DNA of 64,000 bases from UTCHB3 sp964431385 (GCA_964431385.1 CAYSJM010000003.1:1-64000); one strand, 5' to 3'; counted from the first letter of the stretch, positions 35,549 through 45,014 are shown. Numbers and translations: made by a program. The notes: a model not told the origin generated them from the sequence alone.

Positions 35549-36225
35549 ATGAAACTAATATTAAAACCTTTCACAGAAGAGACTGGTCTATCCCTCTTTT
35601 TTACAGTAANNNNNNNNNNNNNNNNNNNNNNNNNNNNNNNNNNNNNNNNNNNNNNNNNNNNNNNNNNNNNNNNNNNNNNNNNNNNNNNNNNNNNNNNNNN
35701 NNNNNNNNNCTAATATTAAAACCTTTCACAGAAGAGACTGGTCTATCCCTCTTTTTTACAGTAACACAGATAGAAAATCGCATCGATTGCTCGTATAATA
35801 TCAAAGGTGATATAAGGAGTCTTAATCTTCCAAAATATAACCCCGAAGGCAGAAGGCACTTTCTTTGGCTCGACACTTGTTTTGAATTATTCCTGAAAAT
35901 TGATGGAGACCCTCACTATTATGAATTTAACTTTTCGCCCTTTCAAAGTTTTAACATCTTTCATTTTGCTTATTACCGTGCTCCCATGATTGAATCAAAT
36001 GATTTTAATGTTGCTCTCTCCCCTGCCATAATCTCTGACGATAGTCTTTCTTTTAACTGTAGTATTACTCCTCAATTAAAACTTGATTATACAAAGATTA
36101 ATTTTCTCCCCACAGTGGTTATCAAGAAAAAAGGTGGTGATGTGTCCTATTGGGCAGCAAAACACTCATTAGAAAAACCGGATTTTCACGATCCAACTAC
36201 TCACGATTTTCGATTGAATTTTTGA
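35549..36225 (+). CDS. DOMON-like domain protein (split by false assembly gap)
   Basis: The gene is interrupted by 100 N at 35610-35709. Deleting the gap and one 55-base duplicate gives a continuous 173-residue protein starting at ATG 35549 (MKLILKPFTEETGLSLFFTV...). It matches the DOMON-like small-protein family: LWLDTCFELFLKI, YYEFNFSPFQSFNIFHFAYYRAPM and a late YWAAKHSLEKPDFH. These proteins have an immunoglobulin-like beta-sandwich that binds haem or sugars in better-known relatives; the function of this branch is not known. No signal peptide is present. It stands alone, divergent from the ECF sigma gene. Confidence 0.8.
35555..35764. other. False assembly gap 2 with duplicated 55-base flanks
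   Basis: N at 35610-35709 (100 bases) is flanked by identical 55-base sequences, 35555-35609 and 35710-35764. Same construction as gap 1, so the same assembler artefact; removing 155 bases keeps the reading frame of the DOMON-like gene. Confidence 0.93.
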
Positions 36226-36425
36226 TTTTTTATATTAAACCTGTGTTGTAAGTGTAATCTCTTAACTATAAACTAAATTCATTCTTAATTGTTTTTACTT
36301 ATAGCACTACTTGAATATAAATATTTAAAATTTATCATGCTAAATAATTGAGTTTGAAAATAATGATTTGTATGGCAGTAGGCAGATAAAAATTAGTTGG
36401 TATTATTTTTTGAAAGGAGGGATAT

Positions 36426-36457
36426 AAAAAAAGGCTGATCCGTGAATGGAACAGCCT
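36426..36457 (-). terminator. Intrinsic terminator after valS
   Basis: AGGCTGATCC (36432-36441) pairs with GGAACAGCCT (36448-36457) with one mismatch, and on the minus strand it is followed by seven T residues. It lies about 27 bases after the valS stop. The rest of 36226-36483 is AT-rich with no gene. Confidence 0.8.
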
Positions 36458-36483
36458 CTTTCAATTTGGGGAATGCTATTTAA

Positions 36484-39093
36484 TCAGGAAAGATCTGCGA
36501 GAATTGCTTCCAATTTTGACAGACTCTCTTCCCAATCCCTTTTTTTGCTTCGTTCTCTCTCGATGATATCAACGGGAGCACGGGAAACAAATTCCTGATT
36601 TGAAAGTTTTTTATCTAATCCAAAAAGTCCGCCCTTTATTCTTTCGATCTCTTTCTCAAGTCTGGTTCTCTCAACTTCTATATCGATTAATCCTTCAAGC
36701 GGCACATAGATTTCACAATCTTTTATAACCGCCGAGGCACTTTTAGGTGGCTTAATTGTCTCATTTCCTGTGACTATTTCCTCAACTTTCGCCAATTTTT
36801 TAATTAAATCGGCATACAAAGGGTCAAAAACTTCAGTTTTTAGATAAAGTTTTACAGGCTTGGAAGGGGCAATTTTCATTTCACCACGAATATTTCTCAC
36901 GGCGGTGATCAAATTCTGTAAAAATTCCATCTGTTTTTCCCCTGCCAAATCCACTTTGGATTCGTCAGTTTCAGGGAATTTTGCGACACTGATCGAATCC
37001 CCCATCTCTCTTTCCTTAATTAACTGCCATAATTCTTCGGTTATATATGGCATGAACGGGTGGAGAAGCCGAAGAATATTATCAAAGATTCCTACTGCTT
37101 TTTGGGCAGCGTCAGCTTTTACAGCGGCGTCATCGCTGTAGAATCTGTTCTTTATAAGTTCGATATACCAGTCGCAGAAGTCTGTCCAGATAAAACTATA
37201 GATCAATTTTGAAGAATTTGTCAGTTCAAAATCCTCAAGGGCTTTATTCAACTCTTTTACAGTAGAATTGAGGCGTGAGTTGATCCATTTATCAACAAAA
37301 TCTTCGTTTGCAGGTCGATAATTTTCATTATAAACAAACCCTTCAGGTGTGTTCATAAGAATAAATCTTCCGGCATTCCAAATTTTATTCGCAAAGTTTC
37401 TACCAATTTCACATTTATCTTCGCTAAATCTGACATCCTGACCAAGAGGGGCAAGAAACATCATCGTAAATCTTAATGCATCTGCACCATATTTGTCGAT
37501 TACATCGAGTGGATCAGGCGAGTTACCGAGTGATTTACTCATCTTTCTACCAAGATCATCTCTAATTACACTGGTAAAATAGACATGCTTAAATGGAATT
37601 TCTCCCTGGAAGTAATACCCTGCCATTATCATCCTGGCTACCCAGAAAAAGATGATATCAGGTGCTGTTACCAATGCATCGGTAGGATAGTAATATTTTT
37701 GTTCTTCTTCAGTCATAAACACATCGTGTGCCCACAACCAGCTCGAAGCCCATGTATCAAGAACATCGTTATCCTGATTCCAATTTTCGATATCTGATGG
37801 TGGCACCACATCACAATAAATTTCTCCGGTTTCTTTATGGTACCAGACCGGAATTCTATGCCCCCACCACAACTGACGCGAGATGCACCAATCTTTTATG
37901 TTCGCCATCCAGTGCTCGTAGGTTTTCACCCAGTGAGGCGGATAAAAATTAATTTCACCTTCACTAACTGCTTTTAGAGCCGGTTTAGCCAACTCATCCA
38001 TTTTCATAAACCACTGCTCCGACATATACGGCTCAACCTGAACATTCCCTCTCTGTGAAAATCCGATGTTAGTCGTATAATCTTCACTTTTCAACATATA
38101 TCCCTGCTCTTCAAGCATTTTTACAGCTTTTTTCCGAGCGTCATATCTGTCAAGACCTCGAAATTCAGCGGGAGCATTTTGGTTTAAAGTTGCATCAGGA
38201 TTAAGGATATTAATGAATTGCAGCTTGTGGCGTAAACCTACTTCATAATCATTTACATCATGAGCCGGGGTCATCTTTACAGCTCCGGTTCCAAAAGTCG
38301 AGTCAACATAATCATCTGCGATTATTTCAATCTCTCGACCAGTTAAAGGCAGAAGGAGTGTTTTACCGATAAGGTGTTTAAATCTTTCATCTTCCGGATT
38401 CACTGCCACAGCTGTATCACCAAACATGGTTTCAGGTCTTGTAGTCGCTACAACCACTTCTCCGGAACCATCTACCATCGGGTACTTGATATGATAGAGT
38501 TTAATGTTCATCGATTGATAATAAACTTCTTCGTCTGAGATGGCACTTTGTGTTTTTGGGTCCCAATTTACCATCCTGTACCCGCGATAAATAAGTCCGT
38601 CTCTGTAAAGTTTTACAAAACATTCGATCACTTTACCATAATAATGGTCGTCCATTGTGAAACGAAGTCTCTCCCAATCGCAACTGATACCGAGCTTTTT
38701 AAGTTGACTGATAATGATTCCGCCATACTTTTCTTTCCACTCATGGCAATGCTCAAGGAACTTTTCTCTCCCAACATCTTTTTTGCTGATCCCTTGAGAG
38801 GCAAGATGTGCAACCACTTTTGACTCTGTGGCTATCGAAGCATGGTCTGTCCCCGGAACCCAGCATGCATTAAAGCCCTGCATCCTTTTATGTCGAATAA
38901 GAATATCTTGTATTGTATTGTTAAGTACATGCCCGAGATGCAACATCCCGGTAATATTTGGGGGGGGAATTACTATAGTGTAAGGCGTCTTTTTAGAATC
39001 AACCTCAGATTTAAATAGCTTATGATCTTGCCAGTATTTATACCATTTTAATTCGACTGGTGCCGAACTATAGGCTTTATCTATCTCTATCAT
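36484..39093 (-). CDS. valS: Valyl-tRNA synthetase
   Basis: An 869-residue class I aminoacyl-tRNA synthetase that charges tRNA-Val. The ATP-binding HIGH-type motif appears as HLGH (about residue 53, PPPNITGMLHLGHVLNN) and the KMSKS loop at about residue 517 (GRKMSKSLGNSPDP). The editing domain contains the TTRPETMFGDTAVAVNP block, and a C-terminal coiled coil (IEVERTRLEKEIERIKGGLFGLDKKL) typical of ValRS is complete. Start taken at ATG 39093 rather than the preceding TTG. Monocistronic, ending in the hairpin at 36432-36457. Confidence 0.97.
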   Translation of the reverse strand: MIEIDKAYSSAPVELKWYKYWQDHKLFKSEVDSKKTPYTIVIPPPNITGMLHLGHVLNNTIQDILIRHKRMQGFNACWVPGTDHASIATESKVVAHLASQGISKKDVGREKFLEHCHEWKEKYGGIIISQLKKLGISCDWERLRFTMDDHYYGKVIECFVKLYRDGLIYRGYRMVNWDPKTQSAISDEEVYYQSMNIKLYHIKYPMVDGSGEVVVATTRPETMFGDTAVAVNPEDERFKHLIGKTLLLPLTGREIEIIADDYVDSTFGTGAVKMTPAHDVNDYEVGLRHKLQFINILNPDATLNQNAPAEFRGLDRYDARKKAVKMLEEQGYMLKSEDYTTNIGFSQRGNVQVEPYMSEQWFMKMDELAKPALKAVSEGEINFYPPHWVKTYEHWMANIKDWCISRQLWWGHRIPVWYHKETGEIYCDVVPPSDIENWNQDNDVLDTWASSWLWAHDVFMTEEEQKYYYPTDALVTAPDIIFFWVARMIMAGYYFQGEIPFKHVYFTSVIRDDLGRKMSKSLGNSPDPLDVIDKYGADALRFTMMFLAPLGQDVRFSEDKCEIGRNFANKIWNAGRFILMNTPEGFVYNENYRPANEDFVDKWINSRLNSTVKELNKALEDFELTNSSKLIYSFIWTDFCDWYIELIKNRFYSDDAAVKADAAQKAVGIFDNILRLLHPFMPYITEELWQLIKEREMGDSISVAKFPETDESKVDLAGEKQMEFLQNLITAVRNIRGEMKIAPSKPVKLYLKTEVFDPLYADLIKKLAKVEEIVTGNETIKPPKSASAVIKDCEIYVPLEGLIDIEVERTRLEKEIERIKGGLFGLDKKLSNQEFVSRAPVDIIERERSKKRDWEESLSKLEAILADLS

Positions 39094-39212
39094 CAATTTT
39101 CCGGAAATTTATAAAATTCAAACCTCAAATATACTGAATTAGAGGTAGAATCATTCTCGAGTAACCCCTTCTGCTCAACCATTAACACACTAATTATATA
39201 GCTGAACCACTC

Positions 39213-39986
39213 TTATTTTATAATTTCGCTGAGTTTTTCTCTGATTTTGTAATTTGGCAACAGGAAATCGATTTCACTTCCTCCGAGGAATTGAAAGAGG
39301 AAATAGTCACCTTCTCTTTTCACTATTCCCAAATCTTTTGAATACCAGATCTCGCCTGAATATTGTAAGCTAACGGGACCCTGACCCAGGTCGGGGACAC
39401 TTATAGTGAGGTTGTAACCAATTCTTTCAGCCGAGATAACCCCTGTTGAGCCGGAAATCGTATCACTGATTTGTGTTGAACCCAAATATGTGGCAGTGCA
39501 GTTGATGATGGGTATAATCACAACATTAAATTTAAAAGCTGACCATGTTTGTCCGGAGTAAAAAGGGAGTGACAATCCTGTAATTTCCCTGTCGATTTGA
39601 ATAAAAGGTTTAAGAGAGTCAGGAATTAATAGAGAAATTCCTGTTGTATCCAAATAATAATATAACCCTCTCTCGGTTTTTCTAACCTTAGAACGCTGAG
39701 ATACACTTCCACCATCCGAATAATCAATTTGTTCATTCTGTTGGTAATATGGTGTTCCCGCGGTGACCTGCTCAGGACCAAAGCTGAGAATTTTCGTACC
39801 AATTCTATAATATTGTCCGCCGGCTGACACAGAATCCACACTGTATTTTAATACTGCTCCGTTTGGTAGCGGGAAATAATTCTGGATCGGTACCGGCACT
39901 TCGGGCGATACGGAGTCTTTACAGGAAGTGAAGATAAATCCCGTGAATAAGAGAACAATGGGGAAGATTATTTTATTAATTTTCAT
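39213..39986 (-). CDS. Putative lipoprotein of unknown function
   Basis: A 257-residue protein with a lipoprotein signal (MKINKIIFPIVLLFTGFIFTSC; lipobox FTSC with Cys22). The mature part is beta-rich with no known motif. It contains PLPNGAVLKYSV near the N-terminus and LGIVKREGDYFLF near the end, a layout often seen in Ignavibacteria-type uncharacterised lipoproteins. Its ATG overlaps the rdgB stop by four bases, so it is co-transcribed with rdgB. Confidence 0.7.
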   Translation of the reverse strand: MKINKIIFPIVLLFTGFIFTSCKDSVSPEVPVPIQNYFPLPNGAVLKYSVDSVSAGGQYYRIGTKILSFGPEQVTAGTPYYQQNEQIDYSDGGSVSQRSKVRKTERGLYYYLDTTGISLLIPDSLKPFIQIDREITGLSLPFYSGQTWSAFKFNVVIIPIINCTATYLGSTQISDTISGSTGVISAERIGYNLTISVPDLGQGPVSLQYSGEIWYSKDLGIVKREGDYFLFQFLGGSEIDFLLPNYKIREKLSEIIK

Positions 39987-40570
39987 AACTGAAGTAATTC
40001 CTTCATTTTTTCCAATGCTTTAAATCTGTGACTTAATTTGTTTTTCACTTCAGGGTCTAATTCTGCCATCGTTTTCGAGAAACCGTCGGGTATAAAAACA
40101 GGGTCGTATCCAAAACCATTATCCCCTCTTCTTTCAGTGATAATTTCTCCATGGCACTCTCCAGAAGTGGTTAAAAGCTTGTTTCCATCGTAAAAAGCTA
40201 TCACACAAACATATTTTGCTTTGTAGGGGGGTGCAAAAACTGATATTTCACCCAGCACTTTATTAATATTACTCTCGTCATTAGCATTTTCACCCGAATA
40301 ACGGGCAGAGAAAACTCCCGGGGCACCTCCCAAACATTCGATGGAGAGTCCGGAATCGTCAGCCACTACAGGCAGACCTGTGAGTTTAAACGACTCCACT
40401 GCTTTTATAATCGCATTTTCTTCAAAAGAAGTTCCTGTTTCTTCAATTTCGGGAAAATTTTCCAGATCATCGAGCGAAATGAATTCTGAACCTGCACTTC
40501 CCAATATCAAAAATATTTCCTTTAATTTCCCTTTATTCCGCGTTGATACCAATATTTTTTTGGTTTTCAT
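39983..40570 (-). CDS. rdgB: XTP/dITP diphosphatase
   Basis: A 195-residue Ham1/RdgB-family pyrophosphatase that removes inosine and xanthosine triphosphates from the nucleotide pool. STRNKGKLKEI at the N-terminus, ETGTSFEENAIIKA, VVADDSGLSIECLGGAPGVFSARYSG (catalytic Asp) and GFGYDPVFIPDG are all conserved. Length is normal. It lies between the AhpD-like gene and the lipoprotein on the same strand. Confidence 0.95.
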   Translation of the reverse strand: MKTKKILVSTRNKGKLKEIFLILGSAGSEFISLDDLENFPEIEETGTSFEENAIIKAVESFKLTGLPVVADDSGLSIECLGGAPGVFSARYSGENANDESNINKVLGEISVFAPPYKAKYVCVIAFYDGNKLLTTSGECHGEIITERRGDNGFGYDPVFIPDGFSKTMAELDPEVKNKLSHRFKALEKMKELLQL

Positions 40571-40592
40571 TTATTATCTCTCTGAATTGGTA

Positions 40593-40955
40593 CTAAACAG
40601 TAGTTTCATTTTTCGATTTTAACACTTCTTCCATAAACTCGAATGCCGAACGCAGATGAGGTATAACTATGGAACCGCCGACAATAAGAGCGACATTAAA
40701 GGTTTCCATCAATTCTTCTCTGGTTGCTCCTTCTAAAATCGATCTTTCCACATGATAAAAGATACAATCATTGCAACGAAGAACCATAGAAGCAGAAAGC
40801 CCCATCAATTCTTTCGTTTTTGCATCCAATGCCCCCGGATGATAGGCTTTATTATCGAGTGCAAAAAACTTTTTAAAATCGTTGAATCCGCTGTTTAATA
40901 TTTTTTCATTCATTTCTGAACGGTAGGCATTAAATTCGGTAACTTTGGTTTTCAT
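40593..40955 (-). CDS. AhpD-like/carboxymuconolactone decarboxylase family protein
   Basis: A 120-residue all-helical CMD-domain protein. It carries the redox motif Cys61-Asn-Asp-Cys64 with His68 (LRCNDCIFYHVE), as in AhpD-type thiol peroxidase adaptors, so a peroxide or thiol-redox function is more likely than lactone decarboxylation. It is the first gene of a minus-strand run with rdgB and the lipoprotein. No ahpC is adjacent. Confidence 0.88.
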   Translation of the reverse strand: MKTKVTEFNAYRSEMNEKILNSGFNDFKKFFALDNKAYHPGALDAKTKELMGLSASMVLRCNDCIFYHVERSILEGATREELMETFNVALIVGGSIVIPHLRSAFEFMEEVLKSKNETTV

Positions 40956-40995
40956 TTATTCACCACTTGGTTTAACAAAATTGAATCTGGTCAGA

Positions 40996-41011
40996 AACAA
41001 TTTTTATTGTT
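40996..41011. promoter_or_regulatory. Perfect palindrome in the divergent sigma-operon promoter region
   Basis: AACAAT-TTTT-ATTGTT lies between the minus-strand AhpD-like gene and the plus-strand sigma operon. GAAAC at 40994-40998, similar to an ECF -35 element, overlaps its left arm. A role in autoregulation by the sigma factor is possible but not shown. Confidence 0.3.
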
Positions 41012-41092
41012 GGACAAAGATTATTAATTTTTGCTCCTTCCCTACAACCTTTTTTGGGAAGATCGGGTCTAACTCAACAGGAAACGGAGGAT

Positions 41093-41671
41093 ATGGTTCA
41101 AGACAATTACAAACTAATTAAACTGGCTGCCGGAGGCGATAAAAATGCCTTTGAAGCCTTGATAAAAAAGTATGACAGAAAAGTCATTACTTTAGCCTTG
41201 AAATATACCCGCTCCGAAGAAGATGCAAAAGACATTTATCAGGAAGTCTTCATCAGAGTTTATAAAAATATATCAAAATTTGAATTTAAAAGTGAGTTTT
41301 CGACCTGGCTCTTCAGAATTGCGACCAATGTTTGTCTGACTCATATTGAAAAGAACAAAAAACAACAGACAGTCGATCTTCTTTCAAATGACTCTATGGG
41401 AGATGAAGATGATTCATCAACCATCGAATTGGCCGATAATGAACCCAATCCTGAAATGGCCTTAGGAAATTCAGAACTTAGTGAAGCTATTAAAAAAGCG
41501 GTAGAAACGCTTTCTGCGAAACAAAAACTTGTTTTCACCTTGAAACACTACGAAGGCTACAAATTGAAAGAAATTGCGGAGATGACCGGACTTGTTGAAG
41601 GTACCGTAAAACGATATCTTTTTGATGCAACCCTCAAGATGAGATCGTCTCTCATAAAATTTTACAATTAG
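41093..41671 (+). CDS. ECF sigma factor (RpoE-like)
   Basis: A 192-residue ECF factor. Region 2 is at about 20-90 (FEALIKKYDRKVITLALKYT ... DIYQEVFIRVYKNISKFEFKSEFSTWLFRIATNVC). An acidic linker (DSMGDEDDSSTIE) is followed by region 4 with the helix-turn-helix (LSAKQKLVFTLKHYEGYKLKEIAEMTGLVEGTVKRYLF). I chose the ATG at 41093 with GGAGG just upstream over an in-frame TTG at 41054. It heads a three-gene operon with an anti-sigma factor nine bases later and a DUF4097 protein. Target genes are unknown, but the operon layout suggests an envelope signal. Confidence 0.92.
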   Translation: MVQDNYKLIKLAAGGDKNAFEALIKKYDRKVITLALKYTRSEEDAKDIYQEVFIRVYKNISKFEFKSEFSTWLFRIATNVCLTHIEKNKKQQTVDLLSNDSMGDEDDSSTIELADNEPNPEMALGNSELSEAIKKAVETLSAKQKLVFTLKHYEGYKLKEIAEMTGLVEGTVKRYLFDATLKMRSSLIKFYN

Positions 41672-41679
41672 GCAACGAT

Positions 41680-42621
41680 ATGGAACACAACAATTTTTAC
41701 GAAAAAATAACTCTCCTGTTAACGGGTGAATTAAATGACACCGAGGTACAGGAACTTCGTTCTCATATGGAAACTTGTGAAGAATGCCAAAAAGAGTACA
41801 AAATTCAGCAGGCATTTTTCTCCGACATCGAAGAGACTTCTCCTGAATTTAATGTTGAACGAATTTTAACCGATTCCCGTCGATCTCTCAGAGAATCCAT
41901 CTACGAAATGGAAGATTCACCGACACTCATAAACAGAATTAAGCATTTTTTCACCTCTCCGTTTGCACTTCCTGCACTTACAGGAACATTTGGAATTGTC
42001 GCCGGAATTTTAGTCGGTGTATTTTTCTTTGCTCGCAGCCACCCGGCTATCGATAACTTGTTCACCACGGTGGCGGATGGAAAAGAGCCCCAGACGAGAA
42101 TAACCAATGTCCGATTTAACGATACTGACACCCGCGACGGTAATATTTCGTTCACATTTGATGCATACAAACGAGTTTCAATTTCAGGTTCTCCCGACGA
42201 TCCTGAAATTCAGAAGTTACTTACTTATTCAATATTGAATGAAAAAAATCCGGGTACACGACTTAATTCGATCAACCTGGTTAACGATAGCTACGACAAA
42301 AAGGAAATAGCCGGTGTAAAAGAGGCATTAATAGCCGCAGCAAAGAACGATGAGAATCCGGGAGTAAGGTTGCAGGCTCTAAAAACACTTGCTTCACTTC
42401 CGTTTGACAACGAAATAAAGAAAACCTGTCTTCATGTTCTTGATAATGATAAAGTGCCGGGCAACAGAATTGAAGCGATAAATACCCTTGTAAAAGCAAT
42501 CGAGGCGGGATTTAAAGCCGATGATGAAATTCTCTCTGTCTTTAAGAACAGACTCGCACAAGAAGACAACCCTTATATAAAAATAAGAGCAAAAACAGTT
42601 TTAGAAGGAAAGGAATTGTAA
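41680..42621 (+). CDS. Zinc-finger anti-sigma factor with HEAT-repeat domain
   Basis: A 313-residue protein. The N-terminus has the zf-HC2 anti-sigma signature His29-x3-Cys33-x2-Cys36 (RSHMETCEECQKEY), followed by one transmembrane segment (about 100-120, LPALTGTFGIVAGILVGVFFFA). The C-terminal extracytoplasmic half (about 180-313) has HEAT-like helical repeats (NPGTRLNSINLV, NPGVRLQALKTLASL, VPGNRIEAINTLVKAI, NPYIKIRAKTVL). Anti-sigma factors usually end in a beta-sandwich sensor, so a HEAT domain suggests it senses through protein binding, an inference. Nine bases after the sigma gene and one base before the DUF4097 gene. Confidence 0.88.
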   Translation: MEHNNFYEKITLLLTGELNDTEVQELRSHMETCEECQKEYKIQQAFFSDIEETSPEFNVERILTDSRRSLRESIYEMEDSPTLINRIKHFFTSPFALPALTGTFGIVAGILVGVFFFARSHPAIDNLFTTVADGKEPQTRITNVRFNDTDTRDGNISFTFDAYKRVSISGSPDDPEIQKLLTYSILNEKNPGTRLNSINLVNDSYDKKEIAGVKEALIAAAKNDENPGVRLQALKTLASLPFDNEIKKTCLHVLDNDKVPGNRIEAINTLVKAIEAGFKADDEILSVFKNRLAQEDNPYIKIRAKTVLEGKEL

Positions 42622-42622
42622 G

Positions 42623-43738
42623 ATGCAAAAACTTAAATTGATAGTTTTGATATTTCTTTTACCCATTGCCGTAACGCTCGGCGGAGACCTCGATTTCAGG
42701 GAATCTTTCAAGGTTACACCCGGTGGAACTTTTAACCTCCTCTCAGATTATGGCGAGGTAGAGATAAAGGTATGGGATAAAAATGAAGTGCTAGTATTGG
42801 GAGAAGGAATTTCAGACAAAAATTCTGCTGGTTTCACTGCTGACCAACGAGGAAATTCGATTTTCATAGTCTTTAAAAGTAATACCCGTTGGAGTGATGG
42901 CATTCGATTTATTGTGACCATTCCCTCTTATTTTAATCTCAACATTAACACAGCCGGTGGTGACATCACGATTCTAAATAATGTAACCGGAAGCCATGTT
43001 CTTTTTACAGCCGGAGGAGATATTCAAACGAAGAATATTACAGGTGATTTGGATGCTTCCACTTCAGGTGGTGAGATAAATTTAGGAACAATTTCGGGCA
43101 AAACGAAGGCAAAAACCGCAGGCGGAGATATCAAGGTGGTGGATATAGCCGGCGAGGCTTCACTTCTTACATCGGGAGGAAATATTGTCGCCGGGAATTT
43201 TGGTGCAAATGCAAAACTCGGCACAGCGGGGGGCGATATACAAGTGAATTCAGTCAGTGGGAACGCTTCATTAAAAACTTCGGGCGGGAATGTAAATGCA
43301 AAACTTCTAAAAGGAAGTGGTGAGCTTGTAACTGCGGGTGGTTCGATTGTAGTAAATTCTGCTCTGGGAAAATTGATCGCAAAAACTTCGGGTGGTGAAA
43401 TTTCGGTGAAAAATCTCGGCACCGATGCTGAAATAAAAACTGCTGCAGGTGATATAAAAATAACTTTTTCGGCTACCAATACAGGCAGGGTTAAAGTAAA
43501 TAATTCAGCAGGTGATGTTGTATTGTATCTGCCTTCTAACATAAGGGCATCCCTGACAGGTAGAGTTTCATCCTATGGATGGGGTGATGAGGTGAGCGAT
43601 GAAGTTCAGTCAGATTTCCCGGCAACCATCAAAAAATCAGGCGGAAAAGTGGTTTTGAATTGTAACATTAACGGCGGAAATGGTGCAAATATTTCTGTTG
43701 ATTTGAATATGGGTAATCTTCGAATCAAAAAGATCTGA
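42623..43738 (+). CDS. Secreted DUF4097-type beta-repeat protein
   Basis: A 371-residue protein with a signal peptide (LIVLIFLLPIAVTLGGD). The central region is built of about a dozen short repeats around SGG/AGG-D/E/N-I (NTAGGDITIL, FTAGGDIQTK, STSGGEINLG, KTAGGDIKVV, LTSGGNIVAG and so on), the DUF4097 putative-adhesin pattern that folds as a right-handed beta-helix. It is the last gene of the sigma/anti-sigma operon, so it is likely induced by the sigma factor or feeds its signal back. Location is periplasmic or surface. Confidence 0.87.
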   Translation: MQKLKLIVLIFLLPIAVTLGGDLDFRESFKVTPGGTFNLLSDYGEVEIKVWDKNEVLVLGEGISDKNSAGFTADQRGNSIFIVFKSNTRWSDGIRFIVTIPSYFNLNINTAGGDITILNNVTGSHVLFTAGGDIQTKNITGDLDASTSGGEINLGTISGKTKAKTAGGDIKVVDIAGEASLLTSGGNIVAGNFGANAKLGTAGGDIQVNSVSGNASLKTSGGNVNAKLLKGSGELVTAGGSIVVNSALGKLIAKTSGGEISVKNLGTDAEIKTAAGDIKITFSATNTGRVKVNNSAGDVVLYLPSNIRASLTGRVSSYGWGDEVSDEVQSDFPATIKKSGGKVVLNCNINGGNGANISVDLNMGNLRIKKI

Positions 43739-43767
43739 TACCCCAACTTTAGCAATTTACTGAAATA

Positions 43768-44901
43768 TTAAGGGATGCACGATTTTATTACATCAACAGC
43801 GGTGTCAAGTTCATCAAAAGTGTTGTAAAAATGGTGCGACATTCTCACAAATCCTTCTCGAAGTGAAGTACTAATCTTCTCCTCGGTTAATCTTTGGTTC
43901 ATCATTTTTGACTGAGGAGAGGAGAAACTTACAATCCCCGACAAATTTTTGTTGGCATACTTACTGCAAACGGGTTTAATACCGAGCGAATGAAGTCGTT
44001 CAATCAAATGTTTTGTATTGTCCAACACTCTCTTTTCGATATTGTGGACGCCAAATTCAAGCAGCATGTCAAGCGACCCAATCAGTGCATTCACACCGAT
44101 CATATTTATTGTTCCATTTTGAAGTGCGTCTGCACTTTTTTTGAACACAAAATTGTAATCGAGCAGTGATGTCTGGTTTTCCATGGAAGCCCACCCTACA
44201 AATCTTGGCGTGATATCATGTTGAAGTTCTTCTGTGATGTAGATGAACGACAGTCCCATCAAGCCAAGCAACCATTTTTGAGTGCCGCATGAAAGAAAAT
44301 CGATTTTACACTCCTTAACATCAATTTGGAGGGCACCAAGAGCTTGAATTGCATCCACAGAAAAAATGATGTTCCGTTCACGGCAAAAGTCTCCAATTTT
44401 CTTCAGATTACTCCTGTAACCACTCAGGAATTGCACAGCACTAATCGAAATTAACCTTGTCTCTGGTCTGACGGCAGCGAGAATATCAACGGAGTTTACT
44501 GCTCCTTTTTTTGAATGGACAAAATCAATCTCCACCCCCTGGTTTTTAAGATTTAAGAACGGATAAACATTCGAGGGGAATTCGACATCATTCAAAAGGA
44601 TTCTGTCACCCGGCTTCCAATTTATTCCCTGTGCAAGGATGTTTAACCCGGTAGAGGTGTTGTCAAAAAATGCGAATCGATCAGGGTCACCGTTAATCAA
44701 CTTGCCCAGTTTAACTTTAGCTTCTTCAACATCCGAAATCCACTGACTCATATCATCAATATGGGTTTCACTCCTCCTTTTAAGAAAGATATCCGCACGG
44801 TCGATTACAGGTTGAGGAACAGGTGAAAGAGAGGCATGATTAAGGTAAATTTTCCCTAATTTAAGGTAGGGAAACTGCTCACGGACATGATCAATCGTCA
44901 T
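43768..44901 (-). CDS. Class V aminotransferase-fold PLP enzyme
   Basis: A 377-residue PLP-dependent protein of the cysteine desulfurase/isopenicillin N epimerase-like class. Opening YLNHASLSPVPQPV, FFDNTSTGLNILAQGI, the cofactor aspartate in IFSVDAIQALGAL, and the Schiff-base lysine in CGTQKWLLGLMG (about residue 209) are visible. The desulfurase catalytic cysteine loop is not evident, so an epimerase, kynureninase-like or lyase activity is more likely. It is a stand-alone gene convergent with the sigma operon. Substrate unknown. Confidence 0.82.
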   Translation of the reverse strand: MTIDHVREQFPYLKLGKIYLNHASLSPVPQPVIDRADIFLKRRSETHIDDMSQWISDVEEAKVKLGKLINGDPDRFAFFDNTSTGLNILAQGINWKPGDRILLNDVEFPSNVYPFLNLKNQGVEIDFVHSKKGAVNSVDILAAVRPETRLISISAVQFLSGYRSNLKKIGDFCRERNIIFSVDAIQALGALQIDVKECKIDFLSCGTQKWLLGLMGLSFIYITEELQHDITPRFVGWASMENQTSLLDYNFVFKKSADALQNGTINMIGVNALIGSLDMLLEFGVHNIEKRVLDNTKHLIERLHSLGIKPVCSKYANKNLSGIVSFSSPQSKMMNQRLTEEKISTSLREGFVRMSHHFYNTFDELDTAVDVIKSCIP

Positions 44902-45014
44902 AGGTTTGAATCTTGTTTTGAACGCAAATTTTAAATAATTAGCTTGTAAATTAATATTTTTATTTGATTACTGACAAATATTCCATATAATTGCGGTTTA
45001 AACAGGAGGTTTTT

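Noticed and set aside
35485..35609. Extended start of the DOMON-like gene at 35485 in another frame
   Set aside because: That frame only joins the real one because of the N-run; the frame-consistent start is the ATG at 35549.
42900..43500. Short-period repeats that could be taken for a CRISPR or satellite array
   Set aside because: They are codon-level repeats encoding the DUF4097 beta-helix; spacers and repeats are not conserved as DNA.
43024..43542. 172-codon minus-strand open frame inside the DUF4097 gene
   Set aside because: Shadow of the repetitive SGG/AGG coding sequence on the other strand; it has no start context or domain.
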